39,206 nt of DNA, taken from the NCBI GenBank assembly GCA_022865355.1, contig JALHST010000237.1, forward strand, positions 1 through 39,206, read 5' to 3'. This document shows, piece by piece, positions 1 to 6,624 of the stretch. The stretch comes from Maribacter sp. (GTDB lineage: Bacteria; Bacteroidota; Bacteroidia; Flavobacteriales; Flavobacteriaceae). Every line of letters begins with the position of its first letter. Positions within the stretch are counted from its first letter, which is position 1. Position numbers and translations under genes: made by a program. The notes below the pieces were generated by a model. That model worked only from the letters and a program-made list of their open reading frames with translations. It had not been told where the DNA came from and searched no databases.

Positions 1-449
1 CCTCCTGCTATTTTCATTTTATCTAATAAGTTCATCACAAGCGTTTCTTCTTCCACTTGCTCTTTTACAAACCATTGCATAAAATTCCAGGTTGCCCAGT
101 CTTCTTCTTCATGGCTCATCTTTACCAGTTTATAAACGGTTTTTGTATTATCCACTTCGTGCTCGAATATTTTTTCAAAACAGTTGTTTATACTTACCGG
201 ATTCTCTGGTGGAGCGGGAACAATTGTCACTTCTACTTCAGCGCCTCTTTTTAAAATGAATTCCAATATTTTCATCATGTGGTTCCGCTCTTCCTGTGCA
301 TGCCTGAAAAGAAAATTGGCTATCCCACTGAATCCTTGCCTTCTAGCCCATGCTGCATAAGACAAATATATTTGCGAAGCATGTGCTTCCTTAGTCATTT
401 GTGTATTCAATGCTGTTGCAATAGTTTGTGAAAGTCTGTTTGTGTTCAT
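1..449 (-). CDS. ftnA: Ferritin (3' end cut by window edge)
   Basis: Not a complete open frame here: it starts at ATG 449 and runs off the left edge, giving about 149 residues of a family that is usually 165-175 aa long. The product stores iron by oxidising Fe(II) at a di-iron centre inside a 24-subunit cytoplasmic shell. The four-helix ferritin pattern is clear: E21 and Y28 in the first helix, the HAQEERNHM block with E54 and H57 in the second, and a late FMQWFVKEQVEEE stretch matching the last conserved helices of bacterial FtnA. It is the last visible gene of a minus-strand cluster, 25 nt after the broken reductase at 475-1162 and behind an HPF-like protein, which fits a stress or stationary-phase role. 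The family call is secure; ftnA is the closest known symbol. Confidence 0.93.
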   Translation of the reverse strand, partial: MNTNRLSQTIATALNTQMTKEAHASQIYLSYAAWARRQGFSGIANFLFRHAQEERNHMMKILEFILKRGAEVEVTIVPAPPENPVSINNCFEKIFEHEVDNTKTVYKLVKMSHEEEDWATWNFMQWFVKEQVEEETLVMNLLDKMKIAG

Positions 450-474
450 TTGACCTTTTAATTAATATGTTAAT

Positions 475-1162
475 TTAAAATGCTTCTTTGATAATTGATT
501 TTTTAGCCACATGTAAATTGGCTAATTGCTTTTCGATTGCTTCGATCATTGGCGGAGGTCCGCAGAGATAAAACAGCTTATTTATTCCGCCACTGTTTGC
601 TTGAATGAAATCTTTGGTTATATGTCCATTTGGATATCCTTCCACTTTTTCATCCGATAAAATATTGATGAAATTATTGTCTAATAATTTTTTAAATTCA
701 TCTTCGAGAATGATATCATTCTCTGTTTTGTTAGCAAAAATGAGCGTGTTATTCCCTATTTCTTCTTTCGACTCAAGATTCCTGAAAATGGAAATAAACG
801 GAGTAACTCCCGCAACTCCGGCTATAAATACACCTTAGCCTTTGTAGCTGATCGCCCCAAACACCTCATGTAAAATTAACTCATCATTTATTTTTAGATA
901 GAGTAATTCGTTTGTCACACCTTTGTGCGATGGATATGTTTTTATAGTAAACTCAAGATAGTCGTCCTCAGGCAGACAAGTGAAAGTGAAAGGCTTTTTT
1001 TTATCCTTCCAACCATTTTTATTTATGGTAATTTCTGTAGCTTGACCCGGGGTGAAGGCGAACTTTTTAGTTTTTTCAGTAACAATTTTCAATACATCAT
1101 GAGTAATCTTGTCTCATGAGCGATCTTGTCTATTGATTCTATTTTTATAATATGTGTTTCAT
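475..1162 (-). pseudogene. Broken ferredoxin/flavodoxin-NADP reductase-like gene
   Basis: Conceptual translation gives an FNR-type flavoprotein: an FAD-binding half with a KPFTFTCLPEDDYLEFTIK block, then an NAD(P)-binding half with GVFIAGVAGVTPFISIFRNL and a C-terminal LFYLCGPPPMIEAIEKQL. The frame is broken in more than one place. Codon 86 counted from a TTG at 1092 is TAA (835-837), inside the conserved junction ISYKG-stop-GVFIAG, where relatives commonly have Lys (one base from TAA). Upstream, a 17-bp tandem duplication (1097-1113 and 1114-1130) shifts the frame, and ATG 1162 meets a stop after five codons. The C-terminal half stays open down to TAA 475-477. Its place between the HPF-like gene (13 nt upstream) and ferritin (25 nt downstream) suggests it once belonged to that operon. 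A short N-terminal peptide from 1092 is possible but would lack the nucleotide-binding half. Confidence 0.85.
1097..1130. repeat. 17-bp tandem duplication in the reductase 5' end
   Basis: On the minus strand the unit GACAAGATCGCTCATGA (1114-1130) is followed directly by GACAAGATTACTCATGA (1097-1113), with two mismatches. Because 17 is not a multiple of three, one copy encodes the expected IDKI-x-H stretch out of frame with the downstream D-V-L-K-I-V. This explains why no long frame starts at a normal position. Confidence 0.9.
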
Positions 1163-1174
1163 CTAATTTTTATT

Positions 1175-1489
1175 TTAATGATTTTGTATACGCCCTAATA
1201 TGGTTTCTAAAGAAGCTTTTAGCTTATCAATTGATCCTGATACGGCTAGTTCAACAGTATCTGCCTGATTTGAAACAGCGATTGGTTGCCTGCCTTCTAT
1301 TCGGGCTTCAAGTAAACATCGTATATCTTTTAATCCTTCTTTTGTGCCATTTTCATCAGAGAGATGAACTTCTATTCTTGTAATATGAGATTCGTATCTA
1401 TTTAGTTCCTCAGCTATTTGAGAAGAAAAAAAATCCTGATGACTTTCACCCCCATTAATTGTTTTGTCGGTATTATATTGAATTTTCAT
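1175..1489 (-). CDS. HPF/RaiA-like ribosome-associated protein
   Basis: A 104-aa protein of the sigma-54-modulation/S30EA (HPF/RaiA) fold, which binds the 30S decoding region and promotes ribosome hibernation under stress. Visible hallmarks are an N-terminal beta strand, a long helix ending in a strand with ITRIEVHLSDENG, the RCLLEARIEGRQPIAV strand pair, and a C-terminal helix (SIDKLKASLETILGRI). The length matches short HPF-type members and there is no C-terminal dimerisation domain. ATG 1489 is the only good start. It lies 33 nt after the acidic protein gene and 12 nt before the broken reductase, so co-transcription is likely. The family call is firm; whether it dimerises ribosomes or acts as a stress translation inhibitor cannot be told from sequence. 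Confidence 0.85.
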   Translation of the reverse strand: MKIQYNTDKTINGGESHQDFFSSQIAEELNRYESHITRIEVHLSDENGTKEGLKDIRCLLEARIEGRQPIAVSNQADTVELAVSGSIDKLKASLETILGRIQNH

Positions 1490-1522
1490 GTCTTAGGTTT
1501 TTTTACCTGTTACATATTTCTT

Positions 1523-2047
1523 TTAACCCTTATCTTCATCCAGATCGTTATGGTTATCTCCTCCCAAACTGTAATAGTTATTTTCTTCATCCTCACTACC
1601 AACGCTTTCTTGTTGATCGTCTAATTCTGACCCTGGCACATCTAAATCATCACCAGACATATCATCCTCAAAATCTTTTTCATTCAGAGTGCTGGGCTTA
1701 GCATTTGGCGTTTTCAGCTTGGTAATATCCTCCGGGTTTAGCTCCATTTCTTTCTTTCCTCTGTTATAGATATCCTCTGAAGGTGAATAGGGTGGATATC
1801 CTGGAAAATTTAACACACCAGTGCCATTTTTTACTTCCATGGCAACATGTGTTTTCGCGTATTCTACTAATATCTCTTCCAAGGATTTGTAGTATTGCTT
1901 CAAGTTTTTACTATAGATTTCAGGAGTATCAATTCCTGAAATATTTATGGGCATCTCTGCAATGTATTTCGATATTTCGGGATATTCCATGTGTATTTTC
2001 ATGGTGATATTTATGATATTTTGTTCCAATTCGGCTTTTGTTTTCAT
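1523..2047 (-). CDS. Conserved acidic protein with DLDVPGSELDD tail
   Basis: A 174-aa protein of unknown function. I place the start at ATG 2047 (MKTKAELEQNII) instead of the longer frame from 2080, because the helical N-terminus typical of this type begins there. The first 75 residues look helical. A middle segment with FPGYPPYSPSEDIYNRGKKE is proline-rich. The C-terminal third is strongly acidic, containing DLDVPGSELDDQQ followed by GSEDEENNYYSLGGDNH. I recognise that acidic tail as recurring at the C-termini of several otherwise different Bacteroidota proteins, which suggests a docking or sorting tag, but I know of no function. No signal peptide or membrane segment is seen. It heads the minus-strand cluster that continues into the HPF-like gene. 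Confidence 0.75.
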   Translation of the reverse strand: MKTKAELEQNIINITMKIHMEYPEISKYIAEMPINISGIDTPEIYSKNLKQYYKSLEEILVEYAKTHVAMEVKNGTGVLNFPGYPPYSPSEDIYNRGKKEMELNPEDITKLKTPNAKPSTLNEKDFEDDMSGDDLDVPGSELDDQQESVGSEDEENNYYSLGGDNHNDLDEDKG

Positions 2048-2214
2048 GCTTTGATTGTTTTTGGATATTGAACCTCGCACCTTGAAATTTGCTTGTTGAT
2101 AATGCCAATTAAAACAGCGCTAGCCCTTTGATTCTTTCTTTTTAAGGCCCCTCAACAAGCCGTTTTATCTTTAATGGTTATGTTATTATGGGTATTTTAG
2201 AGATTTGGTTATTA

Positions 2215-2421
2215 TTAAATTTCCAATAACACCAGCTTTTTTGTCTCCTGCATTTGTGCTTGAAATATACTTTCTCTATAAATTTTAAGTTTTTTATCAA
2301 ATACAATTAACCTGACTAAGGTCAATCTGGCTATTAAGTAACTTAATGTTGATTTTTCGCCGTGATCGAGGTTGACATTAAGCTCCTCCAAACCCTCGTA
2401 ACAGCCTCCTCTGCATAGGTT
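2215..2421 (-). pseudogene. Possible gene remnant (68-codon open stretch without start)
   Basis: On the minus strand a frame stays open for 68 codons, from just after a TAA at 2422-2424 to a TAA at 2215-2217. It reads as a plausible helical protein tail (STLSYLIARLTLVRLIVFDK and IFQAQMQETKKLVLLEI). The same frame also reads sensibly upstream of the stop (KAAFNRFLDDNHLYQIV), which suggests one longer ancestral gene interrupted by a nonsense change. No good start codon is present and I do not recognise the family. Confidence 0.35.
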
Positions 2422-2699
2422 TTAAACAATTTGATACAAATGATTGTCGTCCAAAAACCGGTTAAATGCAGCCTTTACTTTTTGCTTTGAAATTTTATTT
2501 TTTCTAAATTGATTGATTTTTATTACCTCATAATTTAGTTCTGGTAATTTCAACTCCTAGAGGATATTGTAGGTCTCCTTGATTTTCACCGGTGATAAAT
2601 ATTTCATCAAAATCAAATGGTGTTACCGTTCTAAAAGAATTTTTTTTGCATTTATAAAATTAAGTTGTCCTACGTTTTTTAATCCATATTCTTTGGTTA

Positions 2700-2792
2700 C
2701 AATCCATATGGGGCGACAACGTCCTCGAATGTTTCCTTGCCTTCTTGGTCATCATCAGCAAGCACAATTAAAAAATCCTTGTTCTCATCCAT
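2700..2792 (-). pseudogene. Response-regulator receiver domain remnant
   Basis: ATG 2792 opens a 31-codon frame beginning MDENKDFLIVLADDDQEG, then KETFEDVV. This matches the first strand and acidic triad (LADDD) of a CheY-like receiver domain, the phosphoacceptor module of two-component systems. A TAA follows and the sequence beyond it does not continue the receiver fold, so the phosphorylatable Asp and switch residues are missing. I read it as a truncated relic; a real 31-aa peptide is less likely. Confidence 0.5.
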
Positions 2793-3315
2793 TAACAAGA
2801 TTTCCCATCTTTTGAAGGTAAGAATTTTATATGGTCTTTCAGAAGATTTACTCAAACTTCTCAAATCCAATGGAAAACAAAAGTATGGTCCGACGTTCTG
2901 AGATGACCCTTAGAACTAGTTTATCCCGTTCGTATCGGTTTTTCAAAATGGACAATTTCCTGGGTTATTAACAGTTCCATAAATCGGTCGTTTTACAAAA
3001 CAATTTTTCAATAGCGCTAAACTTTTGGTAAGGTATTCATATTGTGCTCCTATATAATAGTTTTGTTAATTGGCCTTTTATGGCACTCATAAATTACATT
3101 TAAACGATAGTTTATGAAGTGGTATCATAAATTGTGACACCTTCGACCTATAAACAAGAAAATAACAAGTGTCGGGTAAAACGATACTGTGGCCTTATCT
3201 TACTTTATGGAAGATCATAAGAGTATTTACAAAAGTCAATTATGTTGTACCTAAGTTATACCTCAAAACAAAAAGCCCCTTGAATTCAATGAAATCAAGA
3301 GGTTTCCAATTTGGC

Positions 3316-3365
3316 CTACTAGTACTCGAACCAATGACCCTCAGATACAAGTGAGTCTATATGAA
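3316..3365 (-). other. tRNA-like remnant
   Basis: On the minus strand this stretch has a T-loop-like GGTTCGAGTA and an anticodon-arm-like CTTGTAT, preceded on the plus strand by a hairpin-like sequence at 3275-3300 (CCTTGA pairing with TCAAG), the usual terminator position for tRNAs in this group. The T stem and acceptor stem do not pair, so it is not a working tRNA. It may be a degenerate attachment site or an old tRNA copy. Confidence 0.35.
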
Positions 3366-3593
3366 TTTGCTTTAAATCTCGGTCTCTTCTTTGACTATAG
3401 ATATATAGATTACAATTACTAATTTACCTAGGCGGCCATACCAGGTTTAAAATCTTCAATTTTCAGAAAGATAACCTCAGGAAACGTTAAAGCCTGTGAG
3501 CAATAGAGATAAATAATATTGAGGTTTTAGAAAATATTTACAGAAATAAAAAGGCGAGAATTGCGTGCAATCTACGTGCAAATAGAAAAATAA

Positions 3594-3621
3594 AAAGGTC
3601 TTCGATTTCTCGAAGGCCTTT
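3594..3621. terminator. Hairpin terminator-like element
   Basis: AAAGGTCTTCG (3594-3604) pairs with CGAAGGCCTTT (3611-3621) around a six-base loop, with an A/T-rich flank. It sits immediately beside the repeated tRNA-Asp 3' fragment, just as the hairpin at 3778-3810 sits beside the real tRNA-Asp. Confidence 0.55.
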
Positions 3622-3626
3622 GTTTG

Positions 3627-3644
3627 TCTGCGGTCCGGACGGGA
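3627..3644. repeat. Second copy of the tRNA-Asp 3' end (candidate att site)
   Basis: The 18 bases TCTGCGGTCCGGACGGGA occur here and again at 3813-3830, where they form the 3' acceptor and part of the T stem of the intact tRNA-Asp. The sequences diverge immediately after the repeat. Repetition of a tRNA 3' end a short distance downstream is the usual footprint of tyrosine-recombinase integration. No integrase gene is present between the copies, so only a relic is claimed. Confidence 0.55.
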
Positions 3645-3700
3645 TTGCTTTCTCGTCTGCAACTCGAAAGCGGCCCAAGGGGGTGTCCCTACAGGTCGCG

Positions 3701-3734
3701 AGCCCTTTGCCAACTTTGTTGGCCCGGGCTTTTA
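3701..3734 (+). terminator. Stem-loop followed by T run
   Basis: AGCCC pairs with GGGCT and, inside it, GCCAAC (3709-3714) pairs with GTTGGC (3718-3723) around TTT. A short T run (TTTTAT) follows on the plus strand. It looks like an intrinsic terminator, although no plus-strand gene is recognised upstream. Confidence 0.45.
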
Positions 3735-3740
3735 TAGTCT

Positions 3741-3772
3741 TTTGGACATTAAAGCAAGCTTTAATGTCCAAA
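3741..3772. repeat. Perfect 15-bp inverted repeat with 2-base centre
   Basis: TTTGGACATTAAAGC (3741-3755) is followed, after AA, by its exact reverse complement (3758-3772). A perfect 15-bp arm is far beyond chance in this context. There is no strong T run, so recombinase or regulator binding, or a structured RNA, is as likely as termination. Confidence 0.75.
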
Positions 3773-3777
3773 CCTAA

Positions 3778-3810
3778 AAAAGCCCTTCACATTTTCTGTG
3801 AAGGGCTTTT
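3778..3810 (-). terminator. Intrinsic terminator of tRNA-Asp
   Basis: AAAAGCCCTTCACA pairs with TGTGAAGGGCTTTT as a long perfect stem around TTTTC. On the minus strand it lies a few bases after the tRNA 3' end and ends in a T run, as expected for the tRNA-Asp transcript. Confidence 0.8.
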
Positions 3811-3816
3811 ACTCTG

Positions 3817-3890
3817 CGGTCCGGACGGGACTCGAACCCGCGACCCCCTGCGTGACAGGCAGGTATTCTAACCAACTGAACTACCGAACC
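3817..3890 (-). tRNA. tRNA-Asp (GTC anticodon)
   Basis: Folded by eye on the minus strand: acceptor stem GGTTCGG with CCGGACC, D stem GTTC with GAAT, anticodon stem CCTGC with GCAGG presenting a CTGTCAC loop, and a T arm with stem GCGGG/CCCGT and loop TTCGAGT. The anticodon GTC and discriminator G73 identify tRNA-Asp. CCA is not fully encoded. The 74-nt gene is preceded by a good promoter and followed by an intrinsic terminator, so it appears functional. Its 3' end is duplicated at 3627-3644. Confidence 0.96.
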
Positions 3891-3974
3891 AATTTACCGC
3901 TCCTTTGTAAAATTTTACCAAATCAAACGAAGGACTTGTTTGCCATCGCACTACTTTGAATGTTACGGCGGGTG

Positions 3975-4005
3975 CAAATATACATCCCTAATTCTATTGC
4001 ACAAA
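3975..4005 (-). promoter_or_regulatory. Bacteroidota-type promoter for tRNA-Asp
   Basis: On the minus strand TTTG (4005-4002) is separated by 19 bases from TATATTTG (3982-3975), matching the primary sigma factor consensus -33 TTTG and -7 TAnnTTTG. Transcription would start about 75-80 bases before the mature tRNA-Asp. Confidence 0.75.
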
Positions 4006-4030
4006 CAATTTCCCTTAAAATGTGGCGCCC

Positions 4031-4960
4031 TTACAGAAAATTTTGACGTTCCACCAAATAGGTGTTGAGCACCCTTGAAAAATCGGCTTTGACATCGACC
4101 TCGACATATTTTATCTTGTATTGGGCACACTTCATTTTTAAAGCAGCGAAGTACTGGCCAACACTTTTTTCATAGGCTTCCTTGATTGTATCGGGATACA
4201 GGTCGATGTGCTGTCCCGTTTCAACATCCAGAAACCGTTTTGGGCCGTTTTCAAAATCGAAATGGTATTCGGTCGCCTTGTCCATCAAGTGGAACAATAC
4301 CACTTCGTGTTTGTTGTATTTTAAATGCCTCAGAGCCTCGAACAATTGCTCCTGATCGGTCGTCGTTTGAAACATGTCTGTAAAGAGGAAAACCAGGCTG
4401 CGACGCTTTATTTTTTCGGCAATGAGATGTAGATGAAGGTAGGTTTCGGTCTGGGTGGCGGGTTTCGAATCCATACTGATTTCGCCTAACTTTGCCAGCA
4501 ACATTTGGTAATGCCTTTCACTCCCCTTTTCAGGGAAATAAAGATTATAGCGGTCCGAATATACGCTCAATCCGACCGCATCCCGCTGCCTTTTCAAAAT
4601 GTTCATCAAGGCCGCGATCGACAATATCCCAAAGCCGATCTTGTTCAAGTTATCGAGCGAAAGTTTCGCTATCCCGGGATAGAACATCGATGCCGAATTG
4701 TCCAAGATCATATGGCACCTCAAATTCGTTTCCTCCTCGTACCGCTTCGTGTACAGTTTATCGGTTCTCGCAAATAGTTTCCAGTCTATATGTTTGGTAC
4801 TTTCCCCAGTGTTGTAAATCTTATGTTCTGCGAACTCCGCCGAAAAACCGTGAAACGGACTTTTGTGGATACCGCTGATAAAACCTTCGACCACCTGACT
4901 GGCCAAAAGATCTAGATTTTGAAAAAGAGGGGCTTTATGCAGCTCGGATTGTAACTCCAT
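4031..4960 (-). CDS. DUF58 domain protein (von Willebrand A-like)
   Basis: A 309-aa cytoplasmic protein of the DUF58 family. Residues 57-77 hold the family signature (HIDWKLFARTDKLYTKRYEEE) and 87-92 (DNSASM) is a MIDAS-like metal site of the vWA fold. These proteins usually work with a MoxR-type AAA ATPase, and often BatA/BatB proteins, in envelope stress or protein maturation systems. Here no moxR or bat gene lies next to it: trxA is upstream and tRNA-Asp downstream, so it appears orphaned. No signal peptide or membrane segment is visible. ATG 4960 gives the expected N-terminus. TATCTTTG ends a few bases before this ATG on the minus strand, so a leaderless or very short-leader transcript is possible, but no -33 element is clear. 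The precise role is unknown. Confidence 0.88.
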   Translation of the reverse strand: MELQSELHKAPLFQNLDLLASQVVEGFISGIHKSPFHGFSAEFAEHKIYNTGESTKHIDWKLFARTDKLYTKRYEEETNLRCHMILDNSASMFYPGIAKLSLDNLNKIGFGILSIAALMNILKRQRDAVGLSVYSDRYNLYFPEKGSERHYQMLLAKLGEISMDSKPATQTETYLHLHLIAEKIKRRSLVFLFTDMFQTTTDQEQLFEALRHLKYNKHEVVLFHLMDKATEYHFDFENGPKRFLDVETGQHIDLYPDTIKEAYEKSVGQYFAALKMKCAQYKIKYVEVDVKADFSRVLNTYLVERQNFL

Positions 4961-5053
4961 ATTACAAAGATACGGAAGAAATTGCGGTGACGATTTTCAC
5001 AGTAGCAAGCATATTTATTGAACTTTTCATCAGTTGCGTACGGCTCGAATAAA

Positions 5054-5078
5054 AAGACCCCGGAGATTCCGAGGCCTT
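5054..5078 (-). terminator. Intrinsic terminator after trxA
   Basis: On the minus strand AAGGCCTCGGA and TCCGGGGTCTT form a GC-rich stem (with wobble pairs) followed by TTTTTATT, about 35 bases beyond the trxA stop. Confidence 0.75.
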
Positions 5079-5112
5079 GATTTATTTTTTATTTTTCGCG
5101 GCGCTATGTTAT

Positions 5113-5430
5113 TTATAGTGCGGCATCAATAGCATCGGTATAGACTTTCTTGGGAGAAACGCCTACCTGTCTTGTAACTATTTCACCATTTTTGAACACC
5201 AATACGGTTGGAATGTTTCGAACGCCGTACTTCGCGGCAAATTCCTGGTTGGCATCAACATCAACTTTTCCAACGATGGCCTTGCCTTCATATTCCTTGC
5301 TTACTTCATCAATGATGGGGCCCACCATTCTGCATGGTCCGCACCAAGCGGCCCAAAAATCTACTACTACAGGTATATCACTTTTTAAGACTACCTTGTC
5401 AAAAGTAGCGTCTGTTATTTCTAATGCCAT
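5113..5430 (-). CDS. trxA: Thioredoxin
   Basis: A 105-aa classical thioredoxin that reduces disulfides in cytoplasmic proteins such as ribonucleotide reductase and is recycled by thioredoxin reductase. The redox motif WCGPC is at 29-33, the preceding DFWAAW is intact, and the cis-Pro loop NIPT (P74) is present. Length and motif order match E. coli TrxA, with no signal peptide, so it is cytoplasmic and not a thioredoxin-like lipoprotein. It is flanked by intergenic gaps on both sides and has its own terminator, so it looks monocistronic. A TAAATTTG element lies about 25 bases upstream of the start. Confidence 0.96.
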   Translation of the reverse strand: MALEITDATFDKVVLKSDIPVVVDFWAAWCGPCRMVGPIIDEVSKEYEGKAIVGKVDVDANQEFAAKYGVRNIPTVLVFKNGEIVTRQVGVSPKKVYTDAIDAAL

Positions 5431-5453
5431 ATCTATTGCTTTTAATGATTATG

Positions 5454-5461
5454 CAAATTTA
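5454..5461 (-). promoter_or_regulatory. Putative trxA -7 element
   Basis: TAAATTTG on the minus strand fits the TAnnTTTG consensus about 25 bases before the trxA ATG. Candidate TTTG -33 elements exist, but at non-ideal spacing (15 or 24 bases), so this is tentative. Confidence 0.35.
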
Positions 5462-5540
5462 GTCAAATATTCCGCTCAAACATTACAAACCTTACATTCA
5501 AAATGCCTATCGTGGCATAGGTTTATTCAATTGTAGTATG

Positions 5541-5567
5541 AAAAAAAGCCACTCAAAGTAGAGTGGC
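5541..5567 (-). terminator. Intrinsic terminator after the 5605-6465 lipoprotein gene
   Basis: On the minus strand GCCACTC (5567-5561) and GAGTGGC (5554-5548) form a perfect 7-bp stem around TACTTT, followed by seven T residues. It lies 37 bases past the stop codon. Confidence 0.85.
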
Positions 5568-5604
5568 TATTGCTTTTATGGAGCTTTATTTTTCAAGATC
5601 CATA

Positions 5605-6465
5605 TCAATGGCCTCGTCCATGTCTCCCTCTATGCAAGGTAATTTCGGTTAGCGTACCATCTGGTTCAGTAAGCGTCGCCTGATCATCACAGGTGCCATC
5701 ACCGTAATCCAAGGTTGATGTTTCGCCTGCATTCGTATATTCTTTTATACCCGAAGCGATATACCTACATTCAGCTGGTCTGACCAATGGCGTGATTATG
5801 GTCATCGACATGACGGTACCATCGGCGGCCGTATAGGTTGAAGATCCCGTAGTAGTAATCTCGTCATCCAAGCAGATGTCGGTATCCGAACCGGCAGTAA
5901 CTTCTACCAATTTCGTTCCTACCTTTGAAATCGTCCCCGAATCGGTTACAATGGTAATATCAACATTACTTGACATTTCACGATTTCCATTGTCATTTGA
6001 ATTTGTATAGCTAAATGACTTGGTACCATTGACCACATAACCATTTACCGTAAAATCGGCAAAGGTAACGGATCGCTCTCTGCTGGTATCGGTCCTGGTC
6101 CAGGACAAGGTTGCTGTTCCTGATAAGGTATTGCCATTTCTGTCGGTGCAATCTGGCTCAAAACCTATGGTAACGGTCGTAGTATTATCAACGGTTTCCA
6201 TTACGAATGTGGTACAACTTGAGAAAAAACCGGAACGATCATGATGATCTCCCTTACCAACGGTTCCATTAAAATCAATAAAATTACTGGCATAAAAAAT
6301 AGTCTCATCCAAATAACCATCTACGTCATCGATCGAGGCCGCCAAATCAACAGATTCGGCCGTGCTCATAGTACCTAAAGAAGAATCATTGGCGTCATTT
6401 TTTTGGCAAGACCACACAGACAGTGCGGTGGCGACCAATGCTGCTAGAACTTTGTTTGTTTTCAT
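5605..6465 (-). CDS. Hypothetical lipoprotein
   Basis: A 286-aa lipoprotein of unknown function. Residues 1-20 form a type II signal peptide with lipobox VWSC (C20). The mature part is rich in Thr, Ser and Asp with many alternating beta-strand-like segments, suggesting an outer-membrane-anchored beta-sandwich. Cysteines at several mature positions (SSCTTF, EPDCTD, DICLDD, PAECRY, GTCDDQ) suggest disulfides in the periplasm. It ends in a His/Arg/Gly-rich tail (HRGRHGRGH), and another histidine cluster (GDHHDRS) lies near the start of the mature part, which could bind metal. It is monocistronic, between trxA and dnaE with its own terminator. I do not recognise a named family; similar proteins are annotated hypothetical in flavobacteria. 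Confidence 0.8.
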   Translation of the reverse strand: MKTNKVLAALVATALSVWSCQKNDANDSSLGTMSTAESVDLAASIDDVDGYLDETIFYASNFIDFNGTVGKGDHHDRSGFFSSCTTFVMETVDNTTTVTIGFEPDCTDRNGNTLSGTATLSWTRTDTSRERSVTFADFTVNGYVVNGTKSFSYTNSNDNGNREMSSNVDITIVTDSGTISKVGTKLVEVTAGSDTDICLDDEITTTGSSTYTAADGTVMSMTIITPLVRPAECRYIASGIKEYTNAGETSTLDYGDGTCDDQATLTEPDGTLTEITLHRGRHGRGH

Positions 6466-6624
6466 ATCTTTCGGAGTTTTTTTCTTTTAACTAAAAATTA
6501 GATCTATCGGTATAACAACCATAATTGCCGATACCCTACCCTAAAAATGTTAAAAGATCATAAATTCGATGAACTATATGAAATATTAAAAAAGAGGACC
6601 CTTGATTACCAAAAGTATCCCTTA

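Larger units (their letters stand above)
2048..3816. other. Gene-poor decayed region between stress cluster and tRNA-Asp
   Basis: No intact gene is seen in about 1.77 kb on either strand. The sequence is mostly AT-rich with scattered coding remnants: a 68-codon stop-free stretch on the minus strand (2215-2421), a receiver-domain N-terminus (2700-2792), tRNA-like debris near 3316-3365, and a structured, more GC-rich block at 3594-3812. The short frames here lack family resemblance apart from these relics. The layout fits a deteriorated mobile or accessory insert next to a tRNA 3' end. Confidence 0.6.

Noticed and set aside
835-837. Selenocysteine or programmed read-through at the reductase stop
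   Set aside because: The codon is TAA, not TGA, and the same gene carries a separate 17-bp frameshifting duplication and an early stop, so pseudogenisation explains it better.
3477-3871. Short open frames on both strands around tRNA-Asp (78, 77 and 83 codons)
   Set aside because: They run through the tRNA gene, its terminator and the repeated tRNA 3' fragment, overlap each other in different frames, and read like the spurious peptides often called beside tRNAs.
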